DNA from: Blastococcus_B deserti
GTDB taxonomy: Bacteria; Actinomycetota; Actinomycetes; Mycobacteriales; Geodermatophilaceae
DNA length: 64,000 nucleotides
Direction of reading: 5' to 3'
Assembly: GCF_042682525.1 (NCBI RefSeq)
Contig: NZ_JBHUHP010000001.1
Location: 659,558-723,557 of the forward strand
Below are positions 44,693 to 54,127 of this stretch, in pieces. Positions within the stretch are counted from its first letter, which is position 1; each line of letters starts with the position of its first letter. The translations under genes and the position numbers were made by a program. The notes under the pieces are model-generated. The model was given only the letters and a program-made list of their open reading frames with translations, was not told the DNA's origin and ran no database searches.

Positions 44693-45472
44693 GTGAACAT
44701 CGTCGTTCTTGTCAAGCAGGTCCCGGACTCCGGCACCGAGCGCAAGCTGGACCCGGCGGACAACACCGTCGCCCGCGCCTCGGCCGACAACGTCATCAAC
44801 GAGATGGACGAGTACGCCATCGAGGAGGCGCTCACCGTCAAGGAGGCGCAGGGCGGCGAGGTCACCGTCCTCACCGTCGGGCCCGACAGCGCCACCGACG
44901 CCATCCGCAAGGCCTTGTCCATGGGCGCCGACAAGGCCGTCCACGTCTCCGACGAGGCCATCCACGGCTCGGACGCGGTGCAGATCAGCGCCGTCCTCGC
45001 CGCGGCGCTCCAGCAGCTGGAGTACGACCTGATCCTCTGCGGCGCGGAGGCCACCGACAGCCAGATGAGCGTGATGCCGGCCCTGCTGTCGGAGCGCCTG
45101 GGCATCCCGCAGCTGTCGGGCGCCCGCAAGCTCACCGTCGAGGGCGGTACGGCGAGGATCGAGCGGCAGACCGACGGCGGCTACTGGGCCGTCGAGGCGC
45201 CGCTGCCGGCCATCGTGTCCACCTGGGACACCATCAACGAGCCGCGCTACCCCTCGTTCAAGGGCATCATGGCCGCGAAGAAGAAGCCGGTGGAGACCAA
45301 GAGCCTCGCCGACCTCGGCCTGGACGCCTCGGCCGTCGGTCTGGCCAACGCCACCACGCAGGTGCTCGACTTCGCCGGCCGCCCGCCGAAGGGCGAAGGC
45401 GTGAAGGTTCCCGACGAGGGTGACGGCGCGCAGAAGTTCGTCGACTTCCTCGCCAGCCAGAAGATCGTCTGA
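44693..45472 (+). CDS. etfB: electron transfer flavoprotein, beta subunit
   Basis: A 259-residue ETF beta (FixA-type) subunit that takes electrons from acyl-CoA dehydrogenases. It begins MNIVVLVKQVPDSGTERKLD, typical of the family, and has LCGAEATDSQMSVMPALLSERLGIP and the recognition-loop region PRYPSFKGIMAAKKKPVE. The start is GTG at 44693 with GAAGG upstream. etfA follows 33 bases later with its own ribosome site. In Mycobacterium the same pair opens the block that leads through cysteine desulfurase to ligA and gatCAB. Confidence 0.96.
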   Translation: MNIVVLVKQVPDSGTERKLDPADNTVARASADNVINEMDEYAIEEALTVKEAQGGEVTVLTVGPDSATDAIRKALSMGADKAVHVSDEAIHGSDAVQISAVLAAALQQLEYDLILCGAEATDSQMSVMPALLSERLGIPQLSGARKLTVEGGTARIERQTDGGYWAVEAPLPAIVSTWDTINEPRYPSFKGIMAAKKKPVETKSLADLGLDASAVGLANATTQVLDFAGRPPKGEGVKVPDEGDGAQKFVDFLASQKIV

Positions 45473-45505
45473 GTCCGGCCCGGATCCAAGGAGAAGGAGA
45501 AACCC

Positions 45506-46471
45506 ATGGCAGAGGTCCTGGTCCTGGCCGAGCTCGACCCGGCCGGTGGCGGCGTCCGCAAGACCACCCTGGAGGCCCTGACCGCGGCGCGTGCGCTCGG
45601 TGAGCCCTCCGCCGTCGTCATCGCCGCCCCCGGCACGGCCGGCGGCGTCAAGGACGCGCTCGCCGAGTACGGCGCGGCGAAGGTCTACGTCGCCGAGGCG
45701 CCGGAGGTCGACGAGTACCTCGTCGCCCCCAAGGCCGAGGTGCTCGCCCAGCTCGTGGCCGACAAGTCCCCGGCGGCCGTCGTCATCCCGTCCTCCCCGG
45801 AGGGCAAGGAGATCGCCGCCCGGCTGGCCATCAAGACCGGCAGCGGCTTCCTGACCGACGTCACGGAGATCGCCGCCGACGGCACCGCCATGCAGGTGGC
45901 CTTCGCCGGGCAGACGATCGTGCACTCGAAGGTGGCGACCGGCACGCCGATCTACACGCTGCGGGGCAACTCCGTCACCCCTGAGCCGGCACCGGCCGCC
46001 GGCACCGAGGAGTCGGTGGCGGTCTCGGTGTCGGAGCAGGCCAAGCAGGCCCGCGTCGTCGACCGCGTCGTCGAGCAGAAGAGCAGCCGCCCCGAGCTGA
46101 CCGAGGCCTCGATCGTCGTCTCCGGCGGCCGCGGCGTCGCCAGCGCCGAGAACTTCAAGATCATCGAGGAGCTGGCCGACGCCCTCGGCGGGGCCGTCGG
46201 CGCCTCCCGCGCAGCCGTCGACTCCGGGTTCTACCCCCACACCTTCCAGGTGGGCCAGACCGGCAAGACCGTCTCCCCGCAGCTCTACGTCGCCGTCGGC
46301 ATCTCCGGTGCCATCCAGCACCGGGCCGGCATGCAGACCTCGAAGACCATCGTGGCCATCAACAAGGACCCCGAGGCCCCGATCTTCGAGCTGGCCGACT
46401 TCGGCGTCGTCGGCGACCTGAACACGATCGTCCCGCAGGCCACCGAGCTGATCACCGCCCGCAAGGGCTGA
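45506..46471 (+). CDS. etfA: electron transfer flavoprotein, alpha subunit
   Basis: A 321-residue ETF alpha (FixB-type) subunit that carries the redox-active FAD. The C-terminal FAD domain contains SGGRGVASAENF, GAVGASRAAVDSGFYPHTFQVGQTGKTVSPQLYVAVGISGAIQH and AINKDPEAPIFELADFGVVGDL, all canonical. A GGAG-rich ribosome site (AAGGAGAAGGAG) precedes the ATG. A strong hairpin terminator follows. It serves the acyl-CoA oxidation steps implied elsewhere in the window. Confidence 0.97.
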   Translation: MAEVLVLAELDPAGGGVRKTTLEALTAARALGEPSAVVIAAPGTAGGVKDALAEYGAAKVYVAEAPEVDEYLVAPKAEVLAQLVADKSPAAVVIPSSPEGKEIAARLAIKTGSGFLTDVTEIAADGTAMQVAFAGQTIVHSKVATGTPIYTLRGNSVTPEPAPAAGTEESVAVSVSEQAKQARVVDRVVEQKSSRPELTEASIVVSGGRGVASAENFKIIEELADALGGAVGASRAAVDSGFYPHTFQVGQTGKTVSPQLYVAVGISGAIQHRAGMQTSKTIVAINKDPEAPIFELADFGVVGDLNTIVPQATELITARKG

Positions 46472-46485
46472 ACGAGGCGGCAGGT

Positions 46486-46518
46486 GTCGGGCGCCGGTCC
46501 TCGGGACCGGCGCCCGAC
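46486..46518 (+). terminator. terminator after etfA
   Basis: A perfect 15-base stem (GTCGGGCGCCGGTCC at 46486-46500 with 46504-46518) with a TCG loop, 14 bases after the etfA stop. Confidence 0.75.
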
Positions 46519-46538
46519 GCGCGTCCGGAGGAGGTGCC

Positions 46539-47000
46539 GTGACCGAGGCAGTGGAGCTGCGGGCCCGGCGTCGTGAGGACGCCGACGTGCTGGCCGCGAT
46601 CCACACCCGGTCGCGCGCCGCGGCCATGCCGTGGCTGGCGGTCCTGCACGACGAAGCCGAGACGCGGGGGTGGATGCGGGGCGTCGTCCTCGCCCACCAG
46701 CAGGTGCTCGTCGCCGAACGGGACGGGCGCCCCGTGGGGTTCGCCGCCGTGGAGGGCGAGTGGCTCGAGCAGCTCTACGTCGCACCCGAGTCCATCGGCA
46801 CCGGGGTCGGGCAGGCGTTGCTCGACGCGGTGAAGGCCGACCGCCCCACCGGCCTGTCGCTGTACGTCTTCGCCCGCAACACCCGAGCCCGGCGCTTCTA
46901 CGAGGCGGCCGGGTTCGTCCTGGTCGCCGAGTCCGACGGTCGCGACAACGAGGAGCGCGAGCCCGACTGCACCTACCGCTGGTCCGGCATCTCCGGATGA
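46539..47000 (+). CDS. GNAT-family N-acetyltransferase
   Basis: A 153-residue GCN5-related acyltransferase. The acetyl-CoA-binding motif A region reads LEQLYVAPESIGTGVGQALLDAVKA, and LYVFARNTRARRFYEAAGFVLV forms motif B. The substrate is unknown. The GTG start has GGAGGAGGT upstream. In Mycobacterium a GNAT gene likewise follows etfBA. Confidence 0.85.
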   Translation: MTEAVELRARRREDADVLAAIHTRSRAAAMPWLAVLHDEAETRGWMRGVVLAHQQVLVAERDGRPVGFAAVEGEWLEQLYVAPESIGTGVGQALLDAVKADRPTGLSLYVFARNTRARRFYEAAGFVLVAESDGRDNEEREPDCTYRWSGISG

Positions 47001-47040
47001 TCCCGGGAAGCACGCGCCGGGGCGAGAGGTTGGCGGAGAG

Positions 47041-48435
47041 GTGACGACGACCAGCCCGGCCGGGGTGTTCGACCGGACGCACCGGCGCACGACCGTCGGC
47101 CTCCTGATGCTCATCACGTTCATCGCCTTCGAGGCGATGGCGGTGGGGACGGCGATGCCCACCGCGGTGGCCGAGCTCGACGGGCTGGCCTGGTACGGCT
47201 GGCCGTTCAGCGCCTTCCTGGTGGCCTCGGTGGTCGGCATGGTCGCCGGCGGGGACGCCGGTGACCGCCGGGGGGCGCGGGTGGCACTGCCCTGGAGCGT
47301 GGCGGTGTTCGCAGCCGGGTTGCTGACCGCGGGGCTGGCCGGGTCCATGGCGGTGTTCGTGGCCGGTCGCGCCGTCCAGGGGCTGGGCGCGGGCGTGATG
47401 ATCGTCCTGCTGTACGTCATCGCGGGGCAGGCCTACGAGCCGGCGCTGCGTCCCCGGCTGTTCGGTGCCTTCTCGACCGCCTGGGTGATCCCGGCCCTGG
47501 TCGGCCCCGTGGTGTCCGGCCTGGTCACCACCCACGCCAGCTGGCGGCTGGTGTTCCTCGGCCTGCTGCCGCTCATCGTCGTCGGCGCGCTGCTGGTCGT
47601 GCCGGCGGGCCGGTCGGTCGCCGCTCCGCCGAGCCCCGCGGCCGCGGCGCCGGCCCGCCGCTGGTGGGCGGTCCTCACCGGGCTCGGCATCGCGGCGCTG
47701 CAGTACGCCGGCCAGCGGCTCGACGCGCTGGGGCTCGCCCTCGGCGTCGCCGGCGGCGCCGCGCTCGTCGTGGGGCTGCGTCCGCTGCTGCCGCGGGGGA
47801 CCGCCCGTGTCCGGCGGGGCCTGCCCGCGGTGGTCGCCTCGCGGGGTCTGCTGGCCGGCGCCTTCTTCGGGATGGACGCGCTCATCCCGCTCACCCTCAC
47901 GTCCGTGCACGGCTACTCGGCGACGGCGGCCGGCATCCCGCTGACCGCGGGGGCGATCGGCTGGGCCGCGGCCTCCAACCTGCAGGGCCGGTTCCCCCGG
48001 GCGCCGCGCGAGCGCCTGCTCCGTGCCGGGTTCGCACTCGTCGCCGTCGGGCTGGCCGGATCGGCGCTGGCCGCCCTGCCCGCACTCGGAGGATGGCCGG
48101 CGTACCCGTTCTGGGCCGTCGCGGGCCTGGGCATGGGGCTCGGGATGCCCAGCGTCGGGGTCCTCCTGCTGGACCAGTCGCCGGAGCACCGGCGCGGGGC
48201 GGACTCCGCGGCGCTCCAGATCGCCGACGTCACGGCGTCCGCGCTGTGCGTCGGGTTGGCCGGCGTCCTGGTCGCGGCGGCCACCACGGGACTGCTGCCG
48301 CTGCCCACCGCGGTGATCGCCTCGGCCGCCGTCTTCACGGCGGTGGCGCTGGTGGGCGTCCGCGTGGCCGGCCGGGCCTCGGCCCCGGTGGCCGGGGGAG
48401 CGCCCGCGGCCGCGTCTACGCTGGCTGCGTCATGA
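47041..48435 (+). CDS. MFS transporter
   Basis: A 464-residue membrane protein with 12 to 14 hydrophobic segments. The motif between the second and third segments reads GGDAGDRRGARVALPWS (motif A), and the drug-antiporter-type motif C region is WVIPALVGPVVSG. This resembles DHA2-like exporters. The substrate is unknown. The stop overlaps the ATG of the cysteine desulfurase gene, which also has its own -10 box inside the 3' end of this gene. Confidence 0.85.
   Translation: MTTTSPAGVFDRTHRRTTVGLLMLITFIAFEAMAVGTAMPTAVAELDGLAWYGWPFSAFLVASVVGMVAGGDAGDRRGARVALPWSVAVFAAGLLTAGLAGSMAVFVAGRAVQGLGAGVMIVLLYVIAGQAYEPALRPRLFGAFSTAWVIPALVGPVVSGLVTTHASWRLVFLGLLPLIVVGALLVVPAGRSVAAPPSPAAAAPARRWWAVLTGLGIAALQYAGQRLDALGLALGVAGGAALVVGLRPLLPRGTARVRRGLPAVVASRGLLAGAFFGMDALIPLTLTSVHGYSATAAGIPLTAGAIGWAAASNLQGRFPRAPRERLLRAGFALVAVGLAGSALAALPALGGWPAYPFWAVAGLGMGLGMPSVGVLLLDQSPEHRRGADSAALQIADVTASALCVGLAGVLVAAATTGLLPLPTAVIASAAVFTAVALVGVRVAGRASAPVAGGAPAAASTLAAS
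48417..48422 (+). promoter_or_regulatory. -10 box of the cysteine desulfurase gene
   Basis: TACGCT inside the 3' end of the MFS gene, nine bases before the ATG at 48432. It would give a leaderless or nearly leaderless message. Confidence 0.35.
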
Positions 48436-49637
48436 CCACCTCCGTACCGGTCTACCTCGACCACGCGGCGACCACGCCGATGCTGCCCGAGGTGCTGGCC
48501 GCGATGACCGAGCAGCTCGCCCGCGTGGGCAACGCCTCGTCGCTGCACGCCAGCGGTCGAGCGGCCCGCCGCGCGGCCGAGCAGGCGCGCGAGCGGTTGG
48601 CCGAGGCGCTCGGCGCCCGCCCGTCCGAGGTCCTGTTCACCGGCGGGGGGACCGAGAGCGACAACCTCGCGGTCAAGGGCCTGTTCTGGGCCCGGCGGCA
48701 GGCCGACTCGCGCCGCCGCCGGATCGTGGTCAGCCCGGCCGAGCACCACGCCGTCCTGGACAGCGTCGAGTGGCTGGCCAAGCACGACGGCGCCGAGATC
48801 ACCTGGCTGCCGGTCGAGGGCAGCGGCCGGGTGCTGCCGCAGGCCCTGGCCACGGCCCTGGGGGACGGCAGCGACGTCGCCGTCGCCAGCGTCATGTGGG
48901 CGAACAACGAGATCGGCACGGTGAACGACGTCCCGGCGCTGGCCGCGGTCGCGCACGAGGTCGGTGTGCCGCTGCACACCGACGCCGTCCAGGCGGTCGG
49001 CCAGGTGCCGGTCGACTTCGGCGCCAGCGGGGTGGACGCGCTGACCATGACCGGGCACAAGCTCGGGGGACCCATGGGCGCCGGCGCGCTCCTGCTCCGC
49101 CGGGACGCCGACTGCACGCCGCTGCTGCACGGCGGCGGTCAGGAGCGCGACGTCCGCTCGGGAACGCTCGACGTGGCCGCCATCGTGGGCCTGGCCACCG
49201 CCACGGTCGCCGCCGCGGGATCCCGCGCCGAGCGCGCCGAGCGGCTCGCCGAGCTCCGCGGCCGGCTGGTCGCGGGCGTCGTGACCCAGGTGCCCGACGC
49301 ACAGCTCAACGGTGCGCCGCTGGACGACCGGTTGCCGTCCGGGCCCGGGAGGCTGCCGGGCAACGCCCACCTGTCGTTCCCCGGTGCCGAGGGCGACGCC
49401 CTGCTGATGCTGCTCGACGCCCGCGGCATCGAGTGCTCCACCGGATCGGCGTGCAGCGCCGGCGTCGCCCGGCCCAGCCACGTGCTGCTGGCCACCGGTG
49501 CCGACGCCGACCGCGCCCGGAGCTCGCTGCGGTTCAGCCTCGGCCACACCTCGACCGACGCCGACGTCGACGCGGTGCTCGACGTGATCGCCCCCGTGGT
49601 GGAGCGCGCGCGCCGGGCCGGGATGAGCCGGCGATGA
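48432..49637 (+). CDS. cysteine desulfurase (IscS/NifS family)
   Basis: Removes sulfur from cysteine as a protein persulfide for Fe-S clusters and tRNA thiolation. The 401-residue class V aminotransferase fold protein has the PLP Lys at 210 (TMTGHKLGGPMG), PLP-binding SPAEHHAVLDSV, and catalytic Cys341 in ECSTGSACSAG, an IscS-type short loop. It overlaps mnmA in an ATGA junction, so sulfur donor and tRNA thiolase are co-translated, as in Mycobacterium (iscS-trmU). Confidence 0.95.
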   Translation: MTTSVPVYLDHAATTPMLPEVLAAMTEQLARVGNASSLHASGRAARRAAEQARERLAEALGARPSEVLFTGGGTESDNLAVKGLFWARRQADSRRRRIVVSPAEHHAVLDSVEWLAKHDGAEITWLPVEGSGRVLPQALATALGDGSDVAVASVMWANNEIGTVNDVPALAAVAHEVGVPLHTDAVQAVGQVPVDFGASGVDALTMTGHKLGGPMGAGALLLRRDADCTPLLHGGGQERDVRSGTLDVAAIVGLATATVAAAGSRAERAERLAELRGRLVAGVVTQVPDAQLNGAPLDDRLPSGPGRLPGNAHLSFPGAEGDALLMLLDARGIECSTGSACSAGVARPSHVLLATGADADRARSSLRFSLGHTSTDADVDAVLDVIAPVVERARRAGMSRR

Positions 49638-50731
49638 GGGTCCTCGCCGCCATGAGCGGGGGCGTCGACTCGGCGGTGGCCGCGGCGCTCGCCGTGGACG
49701 CCGGCCACGACGTCACCGGGGTGCACCTGGCACTCTCGCCCGACCGGCAGATGCTGCGCAGCGGTGCGCGCGGGTGCTGCAGCGTCGAGGACGCCCACGA
49801 TGCCCGCCGGGTCGCCGACGAGCTGGGCATCCCGTTCTACGTCTGGGACCTCGCCGAGCGGTTCACCGAGGACGTCGTCGACGACTTCGTCGCGGAGTAC
49901 GCGGCCGGCCGCACGCCCAACCCGTGCCTGCGCTGCAACGAGAAGATCAAGTTCTCCGCGGTCCTGGACCGCGCGCTCGGTCTCGGGTTCGACGCGGTGG
50001 TGACCGGCCACCACGCACGGCTCGACGGCGGCGAGCTCCGCCGGTCCGTCGACGCCGGCAAGGACCAGTCCTACGTCCTGGGCGTCCTCACCGCCGACCA
50101 GCTGGCCGGGGCCATGTTCCCGCTCGGCTCCATGACGAAGGACCGGGTCCGCGCCATCGCGGCCGAGCGGGGCTTCGCCGTGGCGACCAAGCCCGACTCG
50201 CACGACATCTGCTTCATCCCCGACGGTGACACCCGCGGCTTCCTGGCCCGCCGGCTGGGCAGCCTCCCCGGCCCGGTGGTCGACGCGGCCACCGGCCGGC
50301 AGGTCGGCGAGCACGACGGCACCTACGGCTTCACCGTGGGCCAGCGCCGGGGGCTGGGGGTGGCGGCCGGGGACCAGCGGCCGCGGTACGTCCTCGGCAT
50401 CGAGCCGGTGACCCGCACCGTCACGGTCGGGACGGCGGACCTGGCCGGCATCCCGGCGGTGCGCACGGGGGTGCCGACCTGGACGGCGGCGGCACCGCGG
50501 CTGCCCCTCGCCGCCCAGGTGCAGGTGCGGGCGCACGCGGCCCCGGTCCACTGCCGGATCAGTGACGGCGGGGACGGCGGGCTGGTCATCGAGTTCGCCG
50601 AACAGCAGCGCGGCGTGGCCCCGGGTCAGTCGGCCGTGCTCTACGAACCCGACGCCGTCCGCGGCGACCGCGTCATGGGCCAGGCCGCCGTGCGCGCGGC
50701 CTCCCGCGCCGACGAGCCGCTGACCCGCTGA
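49634..50731 (+). CDS. mnmA: tRNA-specific 2-thiouridylase
   Basis: Forms 2-thiouridine at the wobble position of Lys, Glu and Gln tRNAs. The 365-residue protein has the PP-loop SGGVDSAVA at 8-16. Catalytic Cys101 (NPCLRCNEKIKF) and Cys193 (SHDICFIPDGD) correspond to the E. coli pair Cys102/Cys199. The C-terminal beta barrel begins near GEHDGTYGFTVGQRRGLG. It starts at ATG 49634 overlapping the desulfurase stop. Confidence 0.97.
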   Translation: MRVLAAMSGGVDSAVAAALAVDAGHDVTGVHLALSPDRQMLRSGARGCCSVEDAHDARRVADELGIPFYVWDLAERFTEDVVDDFVAEYAAGRTPNPCLRCNEKIKFSAVLDRALGLGFDAVVTGHHARLDGGELRRSVDAGKDQSYVLGVLTADQLAGAMFPLGSMTKDRVRAIAAERGFAVATKPDSHDICFIPDGDTRGFLARRLGSLPGPVVDAATGRQVGEHDGTYGFTVGQRRGLGVAAGDQRPRYVLGIEPVTRTVTVGTADLAGIPAVRTGVPTWTAAAPRLPLAAQVQVRAHAAPVHCRISDGGDGGLVIEFAEQQRGVAPGQSAVLYEPDAVRGDRVMGQAAVRAASRADEPLTR

Positions 50732-50766
50732 GCCAGGGGCCGGCGGACGACGCCGCGGCGGCGGGC

Positions 50767-50772
50767 TACGGT
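50767..50772 (+). promoter_or_regulatory. -10 box of the MetE-like gene, leaderless
   Basis: TACGGT six bases before the GTG at 50779. Confidence 0.4.
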
Positions 50773-50778
50773 CGCGAG

Positions 50779-51813
50779 GTGGCCATCCCGATCGATCCCG
50801 GCGAGCCCGCGGGAACGGACGACAGCCCGGCCGCTGCCGCGACGTGGGGCCCCGCCTCGGGCGTCGGATCGCTGCCCGGCACCGACCCCGCCGAGGCGAC
50901 GCGGCTGGTGGTGGGGGAGCTGCCGGAGTTCGCCCACCTGCCCGAGCTGCCCGCCCGGGGAGCCGGCGCGGACCTGATCGGGCGCAGCGCCGCCCTGCTG
51001 GTCGACCTCGCCGTCGACCTCACCCCGGCCGGCTGGCGGCTGGTGCCCCGCGGCGGCATCGACCAGCGCCGCGCGGCGGAGTTCCTCGCCCGGGACCTGG
51101 ACGCGCTGCACGACGTCGCCGAGGACTGGACCGGCCCCCTGAAGGTCCAGGCCGCCGGCCCGTGGACCCTCGCCGCCGGGCTCGAGCGCACCCGCGGGGA
51201 ACGTGCCGTCGTCGATGCCGGCGCCCGCCGCGACCTGGGTCAGTCGCTGGCCGAGGGGCTGGCCGCCCACGTCACCGCCGTCGCGGCCCGGGTGCCGGGG
51301 GCCCGCGTGGTCGTCCAGCTCGACGAGCCGTCGGTCCCCGCCGTCCTGCACGGGGCGCTGCCCACCGTCAGCGGCTTCGGGAAGCTCCCGTCGGTCGAGG
51401 GGAGCGTCGTGGAGCAGGAGCTCGCCGACGTGGTGGCCCGGCTCCCCGTCCCGGTGGTGGTGCACTGCTGCGCGCCGCGCGCCCCGCTGGACCTGTTCCG
51501 CTCGGCCGGGGCGGCCGCGGTCTCCTTCGACCTGGGGCTCGTCCAGGACCTCGACGCCGTGGGCACCGCCGTCGAGGCGGGCACGCACCTGTTCCCCGGC
51601 GTCGTCCCCGGCACGGACACGACCCTGCCCGCGCCTCGGGCGACGGCCTCCCGCGTGCAGGCGTGGTGGCGGGAGCTGGGCTTCCCGGCCGACGAGCTCG
51701 CAGCGGCGGTCACGCTGACACCGTCATGCGGGCTGGCGGGGGCCTCCCCGTCCTACGCGCGCTCGGCCATGGCCCACGTCCGCGAGGCGGCGAAGTACCT
51801 CCAGCCCGACTGA
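50779..51813 (+). CDS. MetE C-terminal-like (cobalamin-independent methionine synthase family) protein
   Basis: A 344-residue TIM-barrel protein related to the catalytic half of MetE. It has SGVGSLPGTDPAEA near the N-terminus and the likely zinc ligands His/Cys in VVVHCCAP plus Cys in TPSCGLAG. No N-terminal folate-positioning half is present. Homologues sit directly before ligA in other actinobacteria (for example Rv3015c) and remain uncharacterised. Methyl transfer from a methylated thiol or corrinoid protein to homocysteine or another thiol is plausible but unproven. Confidence 0.85.
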   Translation: MAIPIDPGEPAGTDDSPAAAATWGPASGVGSLPGTDPAEATRLVVGELPEFAHLPELPARGAGADLIGRSAALLVDLAVDLTPAGWRLVPRGGIDQRRAAEFLARDLDALHDVAEDWTGPLKVQAAGPWTLAAGLERTRGERAVVDAGARRDLGQSLAEGLAAHVTAVAARVPGARVVVQLDEPSVPAVLHGALPTVSGFGKLPSVEGSVVEQELADVVARLPVPVVVHCCAPRAPLDLFRSAGAAAVSFDLGLVQDLDAVGTAVEAGTHLFPGVVPGTDTTLPAPRATASRVQAWWRELGFPADELAAAVTLTPSCGLAGASPSYARSAMAHVREAAKYLQPD

Positions 51814-51867
51814 TCGGCGACACGCCACCTTCGGGTGGATCGATACGGCGCCAGGTCGAGGAGCCCC

Positions 51868-51873
51868 TAGCCT
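51868..51873 (+). promoter_or_regulatory. -10 box of the M16 peptidase gene, leaderless
   Basis: TAGCCT six bases before the GTG at 51880. Confidence 0.4.
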
Positions 51874-51879
51874 GCTCCG

Positions 51880-54099
51880 GTGCTCCAGACCTCCATCGAC
51901 GGTGTCCCGGTCTTCTGCGCCGACGGCCCGCCGCCCTTCACCGCCGGCCTCGTGTTCGGCGTGGGCCGCCGCGACGAGACCTTCCTCCGGGGCGGGATCA
52001 CCCACCTGGTGGAGCACCTCGCGATGCGTGCTGTGGGCCGGACGGCCATCGAGACCAACGCGTCGGTGGACCTCCTCAGCACCGAGTTCACGGCGACCGG
52101 CCCGGCCGACAAGGTCGGCGCATTCCTGACGGCGGTCTGCGCCGCGCTGGTCGACCTGCCGGTCGAGTTCCTGGCGGTCGAGGCCGACGTCGTGCGCACC
52201 GAGGCCGGGCAGGTGACCTCGCCTCCCGTCGGAGCGCTCCTCGGCGATCTCTACGGCGCCAGGGGTCCCGGCCTCGCCGGGACGATGGATCCGGCCGTGC
52301 ACTCGATCCCCCCGGACGAGGTACGCGACTGGGCGCGCACCTGGTTCTGCCGGCAGAACGCCGCCCTGTGGTTCTCCGGTCCCGATCTTCGCGGGCTCAG
52401 GCTGCCGCTGCGCGACGGCGTCGTCCCGGAGCGTGCCCCCCAGCCCAGGCCGCTCGTCCGGACCCCCGCCTGGACCACGCACCTCACCGGCGACCACGTC
52501 GTCCTCGCCGCCGCGCTGCCGGCCGGGTATGCCGCTGCCGCCACCGTCGGCATCCTCCGCGACCGGGTCGAGGAGGAGCTGCGGCACCGGCGGGGCGTCT
52601 CCTACGCGGTGCTGGCCGACCGGGTGCTCGTGGGGCCGGAGGAGCGGCTGGTCGTCCTGGACGCCGACGCGCGCGCCGGCCAGGAGGCCGTGGTGGCCGG
52701 CGTGCTGTGGCGGGAGGTGCAGCGGCTGGCGGAGGAGGGGCCCGCCGGTCCTGAGCTGGAGCACCAGAGGGCCTTCGTGGAGGCGTCGCTCGCCGACCCC
52801 CGGTCCGGTGTCGACGAGGCCCGCTCGTTCGCGATCGCGCAGGTGACCGGCGTACGTGTGCCCAGCTCCGCGCAGCTGAGGTCCGACGCTGCCGCCCTGA
52901 CCCACGAGGAGGTCCGGGGGACCGCCACGCGGCTGCGCGACGCGGCCGTGCTGACCATGCCGCTGGGGACCGATCCGGTGCCGCCCGGGCTCCAGCGGCT
53001 GCCCGAGTGGTCCGCCGGGGTGGTGGCCGGCCGGGAGTTCCGCCCCCGGCGGCGCATCGGCTACCCCAGGCAGACGCGGCTGGTGGTGGGGGCGGCAGGG
53101 GCCAGCCTGATCCGCGGTCCGGAGGAGCGGATCACCGTCCACTGGGGCGAGCTGGCCGGCATGGTGCGCACCGGTCCTGAGGAGGAGGTCCTGGTCGGTC
53201 AGGACGGTTTCAGCCTCGTCGTCGCGGCGGCCGAGTGGCGCGACGGCGACGAGGCGCTCGCACTGGTCCGGGCCGCCGTGCCGGAAGAGCTGCGGATCGT
53301 CGGGGACGACGCACGCGTCGACCGTGCCGTGCTGCTCCTGCGCGCCCCGGCGCACCGGGTGCGCGAGTCGGTGGGCGTCTCCCGTCGCCGGGCGACGATG
53401 GTGGCCAACGGTGAGTGGACGGCGCTCGCCGGTGAGGAGGACCTGCCGCCGGAGGCGCAGGCACGGGTGGTGGCGGAGGGAGCGGGAGGCCGTCCAGCGG
53501 TCCTGGTGCTCCGTCAAGGACACGCCGACCTGCAGTACGTGCTCCTGCGGGGCGGTCGGGAGATCGATCGGCACGTGTGGGGCGGGACGAGCGGGGACCC
53601 CGCCCTGCTCGCCGAGGCCACGGGACGCCCGGAGGCGGAACTGGCCCCCGTGCTGTCCGCCGACGGCTCCCCGGCGGAGGTCCTGGCGCGATTCGGTGCG
53701 GTCCTGGCCCTGCCGGCGGAGGTGCCCGACCTGCTCGCCGGCCGCGCCGTGGCCACTGCCGAGGAGGTGGTGGGCCAGGGGTTCGTCGCGGGTCTGCGCG
53801 CCACCGTCCGCGGCGACTACGCCCCTCCGCCTGGCGAGGGCAGCTGGGTGGACCGCTGGCTTCACGTGAGTCGCCGCCGTCCCCGGTGGTACCGGGCGCT
53901 CAACGCGGTCGAGGCGGTGGCCTTCGCCGTCCTCGCCTGGCTGCTGGTCCGTGCGGCCGAGGGCGACCTGGTCAGCTGGCGCGGCGGGCTGGGACTGCTC
54001 GCCGGGCTGGTCGCACTCGCCTGCCTCTACGACACGCGACCGCCCCGTCCGGCCACCGACGTGGAGGAGACGCGGACGGGCACGCCGCCATCCGGGTGA
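51880..54099 (+). CDS. membrane-anchored M16-like (insulinase-family) peptidase fusion
   Basis: A 739-residue multidomain protein. Residues 1-385 form one M16 catalytic unit: the inverted zinc motif HxxEH at His42, Glu45 and His46 (THLVEHLAMR), a possible third ligand Glu109 (VVRTEAGQV), and the substrate-holding motif HRRGVSYAV. Residues 388-475 look like a small PH/YcxB-type beta domain (DGFSLVVAAAEWRDG). Residues 530-630 hold another unrecognised domain (QYVLLRGGREIDRHVWG). Two hydrophobic helices at about 673-692 and 701-719 end the protein. There is no signal peptide, so the catalytic part is probably cytosolic and tethered by its C-terminus. The domain order is unfamiliar to me. Partners are unknown. 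Confidence 0.75.
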   Translation: MLQTSIDGVPVFCADGPPPFTAGLVFGVGRRDETFLRGGITHLVEHLAMRAVGRTAIETNASVDLLSTEFTATGPADKVGAFLTAVCAALVDLPVEFLAVEADVVRTEAGQVTSPPVGALLGDLYGARGPGLAGTMDPAVHSIPPDEVRDWARTWFCRQNAALWFSGPDLRGLRLPLRDGVVPERAPQPRPLVRTPAWTTHLTGDHVVLAAALPAGYAAAATVGILRDRVEEELRHRRGVSYAVLADRVLVGPEERLVVLDADARAGQEAVVAGVLWREVQRLAEEGPAGPELEHQRAFVEASLADPRSGVDEARSFAIAQVTGVRVPSSAQLRSDAAALTHEEVRGTATRLRDAAVLTMPLGTDPVPPGLQRLPEWSAGVVAGREFRPRRRIGYPRQTRLVVGAAGASLIRGPEERITVHWGELAGMVRTGPEEEVLVGQDGFSLVVAAAEWRDGDEALALVRAAVPEELRIVGDDARVDRAVLLLRAPAHRVRESVGVSRRRATMVANGEWTALAGEEDLPPEAQARVVAEGAGGRPAVLVLRQGHADLQYVLLRGGREIDRHVWGGTSGDPALLAEATGRPEAELAPVLSADGSPAEVLARFGAVLALPAEVPDLLAGRAVATAEEVVGQGFVAGLRATVRGDYAPPPGEGSWVDRWLHVSRRRPRWYRALNAVEAVAFAVLAWLLVRAAEGDLVSWRGGLGLLAGLVALACLYDTRPPRPATDVEETRTGTPPSG

Positions 54100-54127
54100 A
54101 CCCCGGTTCGGTGTCGTATCCGCCGGT

